Assembly: GCA_035691065.1 (NCBI GenBank)
Contig: DASSJT010000063.1
Location: 20,306 to 84,305 of the forward strand
Source of the DNA: DASSJT01 sp035691065
GTDB taxonomy: Bacteria > Actinomycetota > Actinomycetes > Actinomycetales > Dermatophilaceae
DNA length: 64,000 nt
Reading direction: 5' to 3'
This document shows positions 15,863 to 25,400 of the stretch, piece after piece. A program made the translations under genes and the position numbers. A model generated the notes under the pieces. It saw only the letters and a list, made by a program, of their open reading frames with translations, was not told the DNA's origin and made no database searches. The first letter of the stretch is position 1. Every line of letters begins with the position of its first letter.

Positions 15863-16129
15863 ATGCTCCTGTGAGACAGGGGCGCACACATCCCGCTGTT
15901 GAGTTGTTTGCCGGTCGCACCGGCGTCTACAAACAGTATCTCCTGCCGCCGACACTGACTCCAACCAAATTTCGGAGCACGGCATTCCCACCGTCGCGGC
16001 CGCCCGGTGCACGGGGTGCCGCCCCGCCTGCGGCCACAGCCTGTGTCCGTATGCCGGTACAGACGTCTCAGCGTATGGCACGTCACTAGGATCAATCCCG
16101 ACGTCATCCCCCACACCCGGGAGGCCCAC

Positions 16130-19100
16130 GTGTTCAGCAAGGTTCTCGTCGCCAACCGAGGCGAGATCGCGGTCAGGGCGTTTCGCGCCGCCACTGAGCT
16201 AGGGGCCAAGACGGTGGCCGTCTTTCCGCACGAGGACCGCACGTCCGAGCACCGCCTCAAGGCCGACGAGGCCTACCAGATCGGCCAGGAGGGCCACCCG
16301 GTCCGTGCCTACCTCGACCCCGAGGGCATTGTGCGCACCGCCGTGGAATGTGGTGCGGACGCGGTCTACCCGGGCTACGGGTTCCTGTCGGAGAACCCGG
16401 CTCTCGCCGAGGCATGCGTCGCGGCCGGAATCACCTTCGTCGGTCCACCGAGCGACGTCCTGCACCTCACCGGCAACAAGGCGCGCGCCATCGCGGCTGC
16501 CAGGGCCGCCGGGCTTCCCACGCTGCGCAGCGCTCCGCCGAGCGACCAGCTCGAGGACCTCCTGGCCGCCGCGGACGGTGTCGGCTTCCCGGTCTTCGTC
16601 AAGGCGGTCGCCGGCGGGGGCGGGCGCGGGATGCGCCGGGTCGAGCGCGCCGAGGATCTGCGCGATGCCCTCACTGCGGCCATGCGCGAGGCCGAGTCGG
16701 CCTTCGGCGACCCCACGGTGTTCCTGGAGGAGGCCGTGGTGGACCCACGGCACATCGAGGTCCAGGTGCTCGCCGACGGCCAGGGCAACGTCATCCACCT
16801 GTACGAACGGGACTGCTCGGTGCAGCGCCGCCACCAGAAGGTCGTGGAGATCGCCCCGGCGCCCAACCTCGAGCCAGAGCTGCGCGACCGGATCTGCGCC
16901 GATGCCGTCGCCTTCGCCCGCGAGATCGGCTATGTCAATGCCGGGACCGTCGAGTTCCTGCTGGACCCCACCGGTCGGCACGTCTTCATCGAGATGAACC
17001 CGCGCATCCAGGTCGAGCACACGGTGACGGAAGAGATCACCGACGTCGACCTCGTGGGCGCCCAGCTGCGAATCGCGAGCGGCGAGACCCTCGCTGACCT
17101 CGGCCTGAGCCAGGACCGGATCAGGGTCCGTGGGGCTGCCCTCCAGTGCCGCATCACCACCGAGGACCCGGCCAACGAGTTCCGCCCGGACACGGGCCGG
17201 ATCACCGTGTACCGGTCCGTGGGCGGAGCCGGGGTGCGACTCGACGGGGGAACGGTCTTCGTAGGGGCCGAGATCGGCGCGCACTTCGACTCCATGCTCG
17301 TCAAGCTCACCTGCCGTGGCTCCGACTTTCCCACAGCAGTGCGGCGGGCCCGGCGGTCACTCGCGGAGTTCCGGATCCGCGGTGTCAGCACCAACATCCC
17401 CTTCCTGCAGGCGCTGCTCGAACAGCCCGAGTTCCAAGCCGGCCGCATCACAACCGGGTTCATCGACGCCCACCCCGAGCTGCGCACGTCCCGGGTGCCG
17501 GCCGACCGGGGTACCAAGCTCCTGACCTACCTGGCAGCGATCACCGTCAACCAGCCGCATGGCCCGGCGCGCACTCGGGTCTCCCCGCGCAGCCGCCTCC
17601 CGGAGATCGACCGCGACGCTCCGCCGCCCCCCGGGGCCCGCGACCAGCTGCTGCTCCACGGGCCTGAGGCGTTCGCGCGGAGCCTGCGTGAGCAGACCGC
17701 CGTCGGAGTCACGGACACGACCTTCCGCGACGCCCACCAGTCACTGCTGGCGACCCGGGTGCGCACTCGAGACCTGATGCACGTCGCTCCGTACGTCGCG
17801 CGGCTGACGCCCCAGCTGCTGAGCGTCGAGGCCTGGGGAGGCGCCACGTACGACGTCGCGCTGAGGTTCCTCTTCGAGGACCCGTGGGAGCGGCTTGCCC
17901 TGCTGCGCCAGGCCATGCCGAACCTCCCGCTCCAGATGCTGCTGCGCGGCCGCAACACCGTCGGCTACACGCCCTACCCCACCCGCGTCACCGACGCCTT
18001 CGTGACCGAGGCGGCCCGCGCAGGTATCGACATCTTCCGGATCTTCGACGCGCTCAACGACATCGACCAGATGTGCCCCGCCATCGACGCGGTCCGAGAG
18101 ACCGGCACGGCGGTCGCCGAGGTGGCCCTGTGCTACACCGGCGACCTGACCAGCCCGGGTGAGCGGCTCTACACCCTCGACTACTACCTCCGGCTCGCCG
18201 AGCAGATCGTCGACGCGGGCGCCCACATCCTCGCCATCAAGGACATGGCCGGGCTCCTGCGCGCTCCGGCGGCCACCCGCCTGGTGACCGCCCTCCGGCA
18301 GAACTTCGACCTCCCGGTGCACCTGCACACCCACGACACCGCAGGTGGCCAGCTGGCCACCCTGCTCGCCGCCATCGAGGCCGGGGTCGACGCGGTCGAT
18401 GCCGCGAGCGCGCCGATGGCCGGGACCACCAGCCAGCCGCCGTTGTCGGCCCTGGTCGCGGCGACCAACGGCACCGAGCGCGAGACCGGCCTCGACCTAC
18501 GGGCCCTCTGCGACCTCGAGCCCTACTGGGAGGGTGTGCGCCATCTCTACGCGCCGTTCGAGTCCGGGCTGCCCTCACCCACCGGCCGCGTCTACCGGCA
18601 CGAGATCCCCGGGGGGCAGCTGTCCAACCTGCGCCAGCAGGCGATCGCCCTCGGGCTCGGCGAGCGGTTCGAGGCCATCGAGGACATGTACGCCGCGGCC
18701 AACGACATCCTCGGCAACATCGTCAAGGTCACCCCCTCGTCCAAGGTCGTGGGCGACCTCGCCCTGGCCCTCGTGGGAGCGGGAGCCGACCCGCGCGACT
18801 TCGAGGCCAACCCCACGGCATACGACATCCCGGACTCGGTCATCGGCTTCCTCAACGGCGAGCTGGGCGACCCCCCCGGAGGGTGGCCCGAGCCGTTCCG
18901 CACCAAGGCACTGGAGGGGCGCACCGCCCGACCCCGCGTCACAGAGCTGTCGGTCGAGGACGAGAAGGCGCTGGCCGAGTCACCCCGCCAGGCCCTCAAC
19001 CGGCTGCTCTTCGCGGGCCCGGCCAAGGACTTCGAGGCGTCGCGGGAGGCCTACTCCGATCTCGCGGTCCTCGGCACCCGGGAGTTCCTGCACGGCCTCG

Positions 19101-19507
19101 ATCTCGAGGTCGAGCACGAGGTCGACCTCGAGCCGGGCAAGAAGCTGATCCTCGGGCTCCAGTCGATCTCGGAGCCGGACGAGCGTGGCATGCGCACGGT
19201 CATGTGCACCGTCAACGGGCAGCTCCGGCCGGTACTGGTGCGCGACGAGTCGATCGCGGTCGACGTGCGCACCGCTGAGAAGGCCGACCCGACCGCCAGG
19301 GGTCAGGTGGCCGCGCCGTTCGCCGGTGTCGTGAGCCTCGCCGTGGAGCAGGGTCAGCACGTCGAGGCCGGTTCTGTCGTGGCCACGATCGAGGCCATGA
19401 AGATGGAGGCGAACATCACCACGCCGGTCGCCGGGACGGTGGAGCGCCTGGCCATCGGCTCCCAGCAGCAGGTCGAGGGCGGTGACCTGCTCGTCGTGAT
19501 CGGCTGA
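16130..19507 (+). CDS. pyc: Pyruvate carboxylase
   Basis: ATP- and biotin-dependent carboxylation of pyruvate to oxaloacetate, the main anaplerotic step. The GTG at 16130 is chosen because GGGAGG lies five bases upstream and VFSKVLVANRGEIAVRA is the family start; the result is 1125 residues, the normal single-chain length. Order of domains: biotin carboxylase (ATP-grasp loop KAVAGGGGRGMRR near residue 160, EMNPRIQVEHTVTE), carboxyltransferase (from about 528, VTDTTFRDAHQSLLATR; IKDMAGLL; HLHTHDTAGGQ), tetramerisation region and biotinyl domain with Lys1091 in EAMKMEANI. It is apparently monocistronic, ahead of csbD. Confidence 0.97.
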   Translation: MFSKVLVANRGEIAVRAFRAATELGAKTVAVFPHEDRTSEHRLKADEAYQIGQEGHPVRAYLDPEGIVRTAVECGADAVYPGYGFLSENPALAEACVAAGITFVGPPSDVLHLTGNKARAIAAARAAGLPTLRSAPPSDQLEDLLAAADGVGFPVFVKAVAGGGGRGMRRVERAEDLRDALTAAMREAESAFGDPTVFLEEAVVDPRHIEVQVLADGQGNVIHLYERDCSVQRRHQKVVEIAPAPNLEPELRDRICADAVAFAREIGYVNAGTVEFLLDPTGRHVFIEMNPRIQVEHTVTEEITDVDLVGAQLRIASGETLADLGLSQDRIRVRGAALQCRITTEDPANEFRPDTGRITVYRSVGGAGVRLDGGTVFVGAEIGAHFDSMLVKLTCRGSDFPTAVRRARRSLAEFRIRGVSTNIPFLQALLEQPEFQAGRITTGFIDAHPELRTSRVPADRGTKLLTYLAAITVNQPHGPARTRVSPRSRLPEIDRDAPPPPGARDQLLLHGPEAFARSLREQTAVGVTDTTFRDAHQSLLATRVRTRDLMHVAPYVARLTPQLLSVEAWGGATYDVALRFLFEDPWERLALLRQAMPNLPLQMLLRGRNTVGYTPYPTRVTDAFVTEAARAGIDIFRIFDALNDIDQMCPAIDAVRETGTAVAEVALCYTGDLTSPGERLYTLDYYLRLAEQIVDAGAHILAIKDMAGLLRAPAATRLVTALRQNFDLPVHLHTHDTAGGQLATLLAAIEAGVDAVDAASAPMAGTTSQPPLSALVAATNGTERETGLDLRALCDLEPYWEGVRHLYAPFESGLPSPTGRVYRHEIPGGQLSNLRQQAIALGLGERFEAIEDMYAAANDILGNIVKVTPSSKVVGDLALALVGAGADPRDFEANPTAYDIPDSVIGFLNGELGDPPGGWPEPFRTKALEGRTARPRVTELSVEDEKALAESPRQALNRLLFAGPAKDFEASREAYSDLAVLGTREFLHGLDLEVEHEVDLEPGKKLILGLQSISEPDERGMRTVMCTVNGQLRPVLVRDESIAVDVRTAEKADPTARGQVAAPFAGVVSLAVEQGQHVEAGSVVATIEAMKMEANITTPVAGTVERLAIGSQQQVEGGDLLVVIG

Positions 19508-19580
19508 GCACGCCGTTTGGGGCCGGAGCCGGCGGGTACCACGAGGGGGTCCGAACGCCCCGACTCCAAGGAGCTGTGAC

Positions 19581-19757
19581 ATGGGATTCGACGACAAGGT
19601 CTCGAACACGACCGAGGACCTGGCCGGCAAGGCGAAGGAAGCGGCCGGCAAGGCCACCGACGACGAGAGCCTCGAGGCCGAGGGTCAGATGGACCAGAGC
19701 AAGGCCGACCTGAAGCAGGCCGGCGAGAAGGTGAAGGACGCCTTCGACCGGGACTGA
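19581..19757 (+). CDS. CsbD family stress protein
   Basis: Acidic, hydrophilic protein of 58 residues (MGFDDKVSNTTEDLAGKAKE...) matching the CsbD/YjbJ family, small general-stress proteins of unknown mechanism. The repeated AGKAKEAAGKATDD and KADLKQAGEKVKDAF helices are typical. AAGGAG at 19569-19574 gives a well-placed ribosome site for the ATG at 19581. A strong hairpin follows about 65 bases downstream. The family is usually controlled by stress sigma factors, but I cannot assign such a promoter here. Confidence 0.9.
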   Translation: MGFDDKVSNTTEDLAGKAKEAAGKATDDESLEAEGQMDQSKADLKQAGEKVKDAFDRD

Positions 19758-19821
19758 CCTCTTTGACGGGTGAGCGCTGCGTGCCAGGGGGTGCGCTCCG
19801 CCGCTCGTGACGAACCCGGAT

Positions 19822-19861
19822 GAGTGCGGGCGGTGTGCCAGGGGGTGCACGGCCCGCACTC
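19822..19861. terminator. Bidirectional terminator between csbD and DUF2207 gene
   Basis: GAGTGCGGGC / GCCCGCACTC is a perfect 10-bp inverted repeat enclosing a loop that itself contains TGCCAGGGGGTGC. The same 13-mer also occurs about 45 bases earlier. It sits between two convergent genes and can serve both. Confidence 0.65.
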
Positions 19862-19943
19862 GCATGTCGCGAGACGTCGCCACCAGACTTGTGTCGGCCG
19901 AGACGCTCGTCACCGCCCGGCCGTCGTGACCGCCCGGCCGTGG

Positions 19944-22085
19944 TCACCAGGAGCCGCCGGAGTCCCCTCCACCGCCACCGCCGGAGAACCCGCCACCCGC
20001 GGAGAAACCGCTTCGGCCGGACGACCCGGGTGTCGAGACAAACGTTCCCGCGGCCGTCGTTGAGAACGAGTCCATGCTCGCCGCGAGGTGGCCGAAGCCT
20101 CCGTCGGGGAAGGCGCCGATGTACCAGATCGGCGCCGGGATGGTGTACCCAGCCGCACGAGCTGCGGCCGCCACCTCCTCGAACGTCTGCGCCCACTTCT
20201 CGGCGACGCCGAAGACGATGGCGAAGGGGAGGTAGCGGCTGAAGATGTCCTGCGCCTCCTCCCACTTGATCTGGTTGGCCTCGGCGGTGACGAGGTACTG
20301 GCGGAAGCCGAGCGACTGTGCCAGCACCGCCGACCCATCTGCTGTGCGTGCGGCCATCCGCTTGCCCAGGGCGCTCACGATGAAGCCGCTGACGATGATG
20401 CCGGCCGACAGGGCCAGGGGCGGTGGGAACGGCAGCGGGCCGTTCTCGAACAGTCCGCCGAAACCCCCGCCGAAACCGAAGACCCAGATCGAGAAGAACC
20501 CCGCACCCACGAGCAACCGGCCAAAGTTGACCCAGCCGCTGCGCTGTGCCCGCGGGGAGCGGCGGAACCAGCCGCGGCGCACCACTTCGTCGTACATCAG
20601 GGACTGGACCCGGCCCAACGTGGGAGCGAAGGAGTTCTTGAGGTCACTGAGGTAGACCGTTGGCCCGGAGGCGAAGACGCCGTCGAGGAGCTCCTGCTCG
20701 TAGGGCGCCAGGGCCGGCCCGGTGGGCGGGGCGTCGGTGCGGGTGAGCAGCCAGTCGCCCCGCGAGAACATGCTGCGGCCGGCGACTTCCGCGAGGGTGA
20801 GGTGCCCCCGCACCGCGAGGTCGATGAGCGTCCCAGTCACGTCGACGACGTCAGCCGACTCGTCGATGACCGTGCCCAGCATGCCCGGCTGCACCGCGGC
20901 GGGCGGCGTGAACTGGACGGCGACGGTGGGCGCGTGGCTGGTCACGACGACCTGGCCCGAGTCGCCGGTGCCGGGAGTCAGCCCGGGGGTCAGGCCGGCA
21001 TACTGCTCGTCCCTGCCCCGCTGGTAGACGAGCAGGCCCATGAACCCGGCCGCGAGCAGCGGCAGCAGTCCCCCGAGCCCGAGGAACAGCCCGGTGGCCA
21101 GGCGCTGGGTGCGCGGCGACAGCACGCTCTCGTTGGAGGTGCCGGCGTCGCCCTCGCGGACGTCCGGCTCCAGGGTCCCGAACGCGGAGCGCGGGAACGA
21201 CGCCAGGATCGAGGCGCCCTCACCCGGCTTGGCATCGGGCGCGGCGAACGTCGTGACGCTGCCCGCCTTGGCCTCGCACTGGTCCGTCGCGCCGCGCTCG
21301 CCGTAGAAGCACGCCGCCTTGGTCGCCGGGACCGGGCCGGTGAGCGTGGCCGAGACGTTCTCGTAGACGTCGTTGTTGGAGGGGTCGACGAGGTTGTAGT
21401 AGAACTCGGCGCTGGTGTCGTCGATCGCGTTGATGTAGTTGGCCAGGCGGAACTTCACGACGTAGCTCTGCCGACCCTCCACGCTTTTGGACGGGCTTCC
21501 GATCCGGATCCGCTTGAAGGCCCCGAAGTCGCTGATCGAGATGTCCGCCGGGGCGCCGGTCGGTGAGGCCGCCGACACCTCGCTGAGCTCGTAGTAGCGG
21601 TAGCGGTTCGGCTGGTCCTGGTAGCCCGCTCGGACCTTCACCAGCCGCTCGATGCCGTGGCGCACCTCGCCCTCGGGGAACTGCCAGGTGATGCTCTGCG
21701 TGACGCTGATGGACCCGTCGCCGTTGGCGACATAGTCGACGTGGAACCGGGTTGCCTTGTCCTGCGCGCTCACTCCCCAGGCGGTGGCCGGGACGGCGGT
21801 GGCCGGGAAGGCGGTCGTCGGCACACGCGCAGCTGAGGCGTATGCCGTGCCGGCACCGGCCGTGCCCGCGCCCAGGAGCAGGGTCGCCGCCATGGCCGCC
21901 ACGTGGGCACCGCGCCGTGTCGGGCGCGCCAGTCGTGCCGGGCGCGCCTGTCGTGCCGGTCTTGCCAGTCGTTCCGGTGCGGCTTTTCGTGCCGGTGGTG
22001 CCTGTCGTGCTGGGCGCTTCCGCGCCATGGGGCGAGGTGGCCCCGGCCGCCGCGGTTCCTCTCGCGGTCTCGACGGCAGCGGCAT
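19944..22085 (-). CDS. DUF2207 membrane protein
   Basis: Predicted envelope protein of up to 713 residues. The N-terminus is rich in Arg/Pro/Ala (RPARQARPARLARP) before a hydrophobic segment (VAAMAATLLLGAGTAGAG) that is a signal or anchor. The extracytoplasmic DUF2207 domain follows (FHVDYVANGDGSISVTQSITW, FPEGEVRHGIERLV). Then come a membrane segment (LFLGLGGLLPLLAAGFMGLLVY), a cytoplasmic part and two further helices. The protein ends in the glycine-rich GGGFSGGGGGGDSGGSW tail typical of the family. Its ATG overlaps the smpB stop by one base (TGATG). An internal Met at residue 19 (MARKRPAR) is an alternative start. Function is unknown. Confidence 0.88.
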   Translation of the reverse strand: MPLPSRPREEPRRPGPPRPMARKRPARQAPPARKAAPERLARPARQARPARLARPTRRGAHVAAMAATLLLGAGTAGAGTAYASAARVPTTAFPATAVPATAWGVSAQDKATRFHVDYVANGDGSISVTQSITWQFPEGEVRHGIERLVKVRAGYQDQPNRYRYYELSEVSAASPTGAPADISISDFGAFKRIRIGSPSKSVEGRQSYVVKFRLANYINAIDDTSAEFYYNLVDPSNNDVYENVSATLTGPVPATKAACFYGERGATDQCEAKAGSVTTFAAPDAKPGEGASILASFPRSAFGTLEPDVREGDAGTSNESVLSPRTQRLATGLFLGLGGLLPLLAAGFMGLLVYQRGRDEQYAGLTPGLTPGTGDSGQVVVTSHAPTVAVQFTPPAAVQPGMLGTVIDESADVVDVTGTLIDLAVRGHLTLAEVAGRSMFSRGDWLLTRTDAPPTGPALAPYEQELLDGVFASGPTVYLSDLKNSFAPTLGRVQSLMYDEVVRRGWFRRSPRAQRSGWVNFGRLLVGAGFFSIWVFGFGGGFGGLFENGPLPFPPPLALSAGIIVSGFIVSALGKRMAARTADGSAVLAQSLGFRQYLVTAEANQIKWEEAQDIFSRYLPFAIVFGVAEKWAQTFEEVAAAARAAGYTIPAPIWYIGAFPDGGFGHLAASMDSFSTTAAGTFVSTPGSSGRSGFSAGGGFSGGGGGGDSGGSW

Positions 22086-22552
22086 CAGCGCCCCCTGGAG
22101 TGGAGTGCGCGCTCGGCGTCGCGGCGGTCCTGCCGCTCACGAAGCGCCTGGCGCTTGTCGTAGGACTTCTTGCCCTTGGCGATGGCGATCTCGACCTTGG
22201 CGCGGCCGTCCTTGAAGTACAGCGAGAGGGGAACGATGGTGTGGCCGCTCTCGCGCGTCTTCTGCGCGATCTTGTCGAGCTCGCGACGGTTGAGCAGCAG
22301 CTTGCGGCGCCGGCGGGGGGTGTGGTTGGTCCAGGTGCCGGCGACGTACTCGGGGATGTGGACCCCCTCGAGCCAGAGCTCGTCGCCCCGGAAGGTGGCG
22401 TAGCCGTCGACAAGCGAGGCGCGGCCCATCCGCAGGGACTTCACCTCGGTGCCCATCAAGACCAGGCCGGCTTCGAAGGTGTCCTCGATGAGGTAGTCGT
22501 GGCGCGCCTTGCGGTTGCTCGCAATCACCTTGCGCCCCTGCTCCTTGGCCAC
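22085..22552 (-). CDS. smpB: SsrA-binding protein SmpB
   Basis: RNA-binding partner of tmRNA in trans-translation, 155 residues. Family features are complete: ASNRKARHDYLIEDTFEAGLVLMGTEVKSLR, the oligonucleotide-binding barrel, EYVAGTWTNHTPRRRRKLLLNR, and the basic C-terminal tail KGKKSYDKRQALRERQDRRD that occupies the mRNA channel. The tmRNA gene itself is 6 kb away. The gene follows the prfB-ftsE-ftsX-M23 series in the order usual for actinobacteria and is coupled to the DUF2207 gene downstream. Confidence 0.97.
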   Translation of the reverse strand: MAKEQGRKVIASNRKARHDYLIEDTFEAGLVLMGTEVKSLRMGRASLVDGYATFRGDELWLEGVHIPEYVAGTWTNHTPRRRRKLLLNRRELDKIAQKTRESGHTIVPLSLYFKDGRAKVEIAIAKGKKSYDKRQALRERQDRRDAERALHSRGR

Positions 22553-22683
22553 CGCCGATCCCTCACTCCGCGCTCGCTGCCGACTCGGGTGGCAACGCTA
22601 CCGTGCACGGGCGAATGCTCCGCCACCGCCGCGTCCGGGGGCTCCCCACCTGCCGCCTCGGGGTCGCCCCACTCTCCTCGACG

Positions 22684-22745
22684 TTGTATGCCGGAGGAGC
22701 GGGCTCCGGTGCCCCGGGCACCCCAAACGCTCCACCGGCATACAA
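22684..22745. repeat. Inverted GTATGCCGG pair at the end of the M23 gene
   Basis: TTGTATGCCGG / CCGGCATACAA, a perfect 11-bp inverted repeat 40 bases apart, lying 46 bases beyond the stop of the M23 peptidase gene (minus strand). In reverse complement it aligns closely with the element at 26688-26748: both have GTATGCCGG, GAGCG, GGGCACCGGA, CCCGCTCC and CCGGCATAC in the same order. It probably acts as a terminator and is a member of a repeat family. Confidence 0.7.
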
Positions 22746-22790
22746 CCTCGGCTCTGCGGTTCGGCGGGTGCTCGGGATCGGAGCGCGGGG

Positions 22791-24113
22791 CTACAGCCAC
22801 CTGCGGGGGTCGACCGGCGTGCCGTCCTGTCGGGTCTCGAAGTGGAGGTGGCAGCCAGTGGAGAGCCCGGTCGTGCCGACGTAGCCGATGACCTGGCCGC
22901 GCTGGACGTGGCCGCCCCGGACCGCGAACCGGCTCATGTGGTTGTAGGTCGTGGTGAGGTCGACGCCGCGGTGGATGCCGTGGTCGATCACGATCCGGTT
23001 GCCGTAGCCACCGCCCCAGCCTGCGGAGATGATCGTCCCCGAGGCCGCGGCGTAGATCGGCGAGCCACACGCGCCGGCGTAGTCGCGACCGGCGTGCAGG
23101 CGCCAGTAGTGCAGGATCGGGTGCCAGCGCAGCCCGAACTCCGAGGAGACCCAGGCGCTGGAGGGCGCCGAGAGGTACCCACCCGAGTCACGCGGTGGCA
23201 CGTAGGCACGGCCCGACCGGCGAGCCGCCGCCCGCGCGGCGGCCTCACGGGCTGCGGCTGCCCGCTTCTCGGCCGCGGCACGAGCGCGCAGCACGGCCGC
23301 GAGCCGGTCGGACTCCCGCTGCATGTCGGCGAGCCGCCTGTGCTCGGCCGCCTGCTTCGCCGTGAGTGCCTTGGTCTGGGCAGCTTGGGTGACCGCCAGG
23401 GCGTCGAGCTCGGTCTTCGCGGTTGCCGCGGCGCCCCGGGCAGCGGCGGCCTGCTGGAGTGCCTCAGCCGCCTGCGCCTCGGCCCGGGCGACATCCTCGC
23501 GCAGGGCGGTCAGGTGGGCGCGCTGGGCGTTGGCACTGGCCTGCTGCGCAGCCAGCCGCCCGAGGCTCTGGGCCTGCACGTCGAGGACCGTGTCGGCCAT
23601 TGCTATGCGGGTCGCGAAGTCGTCAGGGCTCGTCGAGTCCATGGCGACGGACAGCTGGCCGAGCCCCTGGTCCTGGTACATCTGGGCGGCGAAGTGGGCG
23701 ACTCGGCTGCGAGCCGCGGAGATCTGGTCGGTCGTCTTCGCCAGCTCTTCCTCGGCCCGAGTCTCGTTCGCACGGGCCACGTCGAGGGCGATCAGCATCG
23801 CATCGTGGCGCTGGCTCGCGGTGCGCTCGTCGGCCTGGGCCTTGAGCAGCTTCGCCTGGGCGACCGGGATCGCGGCCTGTGTCTTCTCCAGGGCCGCGGC
23901 TACGCGTCGGAGATCGGCCGACGTGTCGTCGAGGTTGCTCTTGAGCTGCTCGATGCCGCGGTCGACCTTGCGCTTCTGGTCGCGGGTGTCAGCCGTCGCC
24001 GCCGTCGAGGCCACGAGGGCCAGGCAGCAGCCCATGACGATGCTGATGCCCAGCAGCTGACCGAGCAGTCGACTTCGCTGGAGCACGGGCATGGGCAAGC
24101 CGTCGGGTCCCAT
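22791..24113 (-). CDS. Coiled-coil M23 peptidase, EnvC/RipC-like septal hydrolase
   Basis: Exported murein endopeptidase of 440 residues. A signal segment (LLGISIVMGCCLALVASTAATA, residues about 16-40) precedes long Ala/Arg/Glu-rich coiled coils to about residue 300. The LytM/M23 domain follows, with the zinc motifs HAGRDYAG and HLHF plus WHPILHYWRLH. It is directly downstream of ftsE-ftsX; in mycobacteria FtsX activates the coiled-coil hydrolase RipC and in E. coli EnvC, so the same role is inferred. The start may be MGPDGLPMPVLQRSR or the internal Met at residue 8. A 51-bp repeat separates it from ftsX. Confidence 0.9.
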   Translation of the reverse strand: MGPDGLPMPVLQRSRLLGQLLGISIVMGCCLALVASTAATADTRDQKRKVDRGIEQLKSNLDDTSADLRRVAAALEKTQAAIPVAQAKLLKAQADERTASQRHDAMLIALDVARANETRAEEELAKTTDQISAARSRVAHFAAQMYQDQGLGQLSVAMDSTSPDDFATRIAMADTVLDVQAQSLGRLAAQQASANAQRAHLTALREDVARAEAQAAEALQQAAAARGAAATAKTELDALAVTQAAQTKALTAKQAAEHRRLADMQRESDRLAAVLRARAAAEKRAAAAREAAARAAARRSGRAYVPPRDSGGYLSAPSSAWVSSEFGLRWHPILHYWRLHAGRDYAGACGSPIYAAASGTIISAGWGGGYGNRIVIDHGIHRGVDLTTTYNHMSRFAVRGGHVQRGQVIGYVGTTGLSTGCHLHFETRQDGTPVDPRRWL

Positions 24114-24184
24114 GAGTCACAGTGGTAACACGCATCACAGTGGTGTGACAACGCAACGCGCCGCGCGGGGACGGCGGCGCTGGG

Positions 24185-24304
24185 AAATCGCGCCATGGCG
24201 ACGTTTTCGGCCGGTCGGACCACTCGACGCCGGCGGAATCGCGCCGTGGCGACGTTTTCAGCCACTCGGACCACTGGACGCCGGCGGAGTCGCGCCATGG
24301 CGGG
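24185..24304. repeat. 51-bp tandem repeat between ftsX and the M23 gene
   Basis: Two complete 51-bp copies starting at 24185 and 24236 and the first 18 bases of a third at 24287. The unit contains TCGCGCCATGGCGACGTTTT and CCACTGGACGCCGGCG. Non-coding by position; its last part runs into a short terminator stem. Confidence 0.8.
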
Positions 24305-24315
24305 AGACTCCCGCC
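24299..24315 (-). terminator. Short terminator hairpin after ftsX
   Basis: GGCGGGA-GAC-TCCCGCC, a 7-bp perfect stem with a three-base loop, 28 bases beyond the ftsX stop on the minus strand. Confidence 0.45.
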
Positions 24316-24343
24316 TGGGTGGACCGTCAGAGGCGGAGATCCC

Positions 24344-25252
24344 TCAGACGCGCAGGTAGCGCCAGAGCGTCAGCCAGGCCGTGGCGATCGACAGGGCGGC
24401 CATGCCCAGGACCATCCACGGCGTGATCACCCACACGTCGGAGACCCCGATGAAGGCCTGGTCGAGGATCAGCTTGTTCAGGTAGTGGCCGAACCCATAG
24501 TTGACCGTCGCCCACAGCAAGGCGGTGGCCAGGACGGCACCCGCAAGCGCCGCGACCAGGGTCTCGACGATGAACGGGAAGCGGATCGTGAAGTTCGACG
24601 CACCGACCAGCTTCATGATGCCGATCTCGCGTCTTCGGGTGAACGCCGCCTGCCGGATCGTGGTCGCCATGAGGAGGGTGGCGCACAGCACCATCAGGGC
24701 AGCCAGGATGAACGAGAACAGCGTGATCAGGTTGATCCCGGTGAAGACCTTCTCGAGCACCTTCTTCTGGTCCTGCACCAGGCCCACGCCGGGCGCCCCC
24801 TCGAACGAGCTCACGATGATGTCGTACTTCGTCGGGTCGGATAGCTGTACGCGATAGCTCTGTGGAATGTCCCCCACCTGCACGCTCCCGGCGAGGGGGC
24901 TGTTGCGGAACTGCGCCTGGAACCGGTCGTACGCCTGCTGCTCGGACTCGTAGTAGACGTTCTTCACCAGCGGCTTCATCGTCTCCAGCTGGGCCTTGAT
25001 GGTCTGCTTCTGCTCCTCGGTCACCGCGCGGCCGGCACAGTTGGGCTGTCCGGAGTTCTCGGTGCACATGAAGATCGTGACCTGCACCCGGTCGTACCAG
25101 AAGCCCTTGAGGGTGTCGGCCTGGCGCTGGGCCAGCAGCCCCAGCCCGAGCAGGTACATCGACACCATCGTCACGAGGATGACCGAGAGGGCCATGGTCA
25201 GGTTGCGTCGCAGACCGATCCAAATCTCGCTGAGCATGAACTGCAGTCGCAT
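24344..25252 (-). CDS. ftsX: Cell-division ABC permease FtsX
   Basis: Membrane subunit of the FtsEX complex, 302 residues, start ATG at 25252 (MRLQFMLSEIWIGLRRNLTM). One helix follows the N-terminus (ALSVILVTMVSMYLLGLGLL), then a large extracellular domain of about 120 residues with a Cys pair (MCTEN, PNCAGR) typical of actinobacterial FtsX. Three C-terminal helices (ITLFSFILAALMVLCATLL, VETLVAALAGAVLATALL, WMVLGMAALSIATAWL) surround the EIGIMKLVGAS coupling motif. The long upstream open frame shares no homology. It lies 148 bases after ftsE, unusually far since the two normally abut, and the gap follows a long FtsE tail. One GTATGCCG copy sits just before the start codon. Confidence 0.95.
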   Translation of the reverse strand: MRLQFMLSEIWIGLRRNLTMALSVILVTMVSMYLLGLGLLAQRQADTLKGFWYDRVQVTIFMCTENSGQPNCAGRAVTEEQKQTIKAQLETMKPLVKNVYYESEQQAYDRFQAQFRNSPLAGSVQVGDIPQSYRVQLSDPTKYDIIVSSFEGAPGVGLVQDQKKVLEKVFTGINLITLFSFILAALMVLCATLLMATTIRQAAFTRRREIGIMKLVGASNFTIRFPFIVETLVAALAGAVLATALLWATVNYGFGHYLNKLILDQAFIGVSDVWVITPWMVLGMAALSIATAWLTLWRYLRV

Positions 25253-25400
25253 CAGGTATGCCGTGTTCTTCCGTGTGTGAGCGCGTCCGGTGGGTGCGGG
25301 GCTGAGTGCTGTGCTGGTGGGGTGGGCGCTGGCCGGGCGGGTGCCTGTGGGGTGGGGGTTGGCAGAGCCGCCGTGCGGGTCTCCTCGGTCTTCCGGGAGC

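Noticed and set aside
15730..16260. 176-codon minus-strand ORF ending ANTKRTDFALAA
   Set aside because: It is tmRNA and upstream sequence read as protein; only the last residues are the tag, which is translated from tmRNA and not from this frame.
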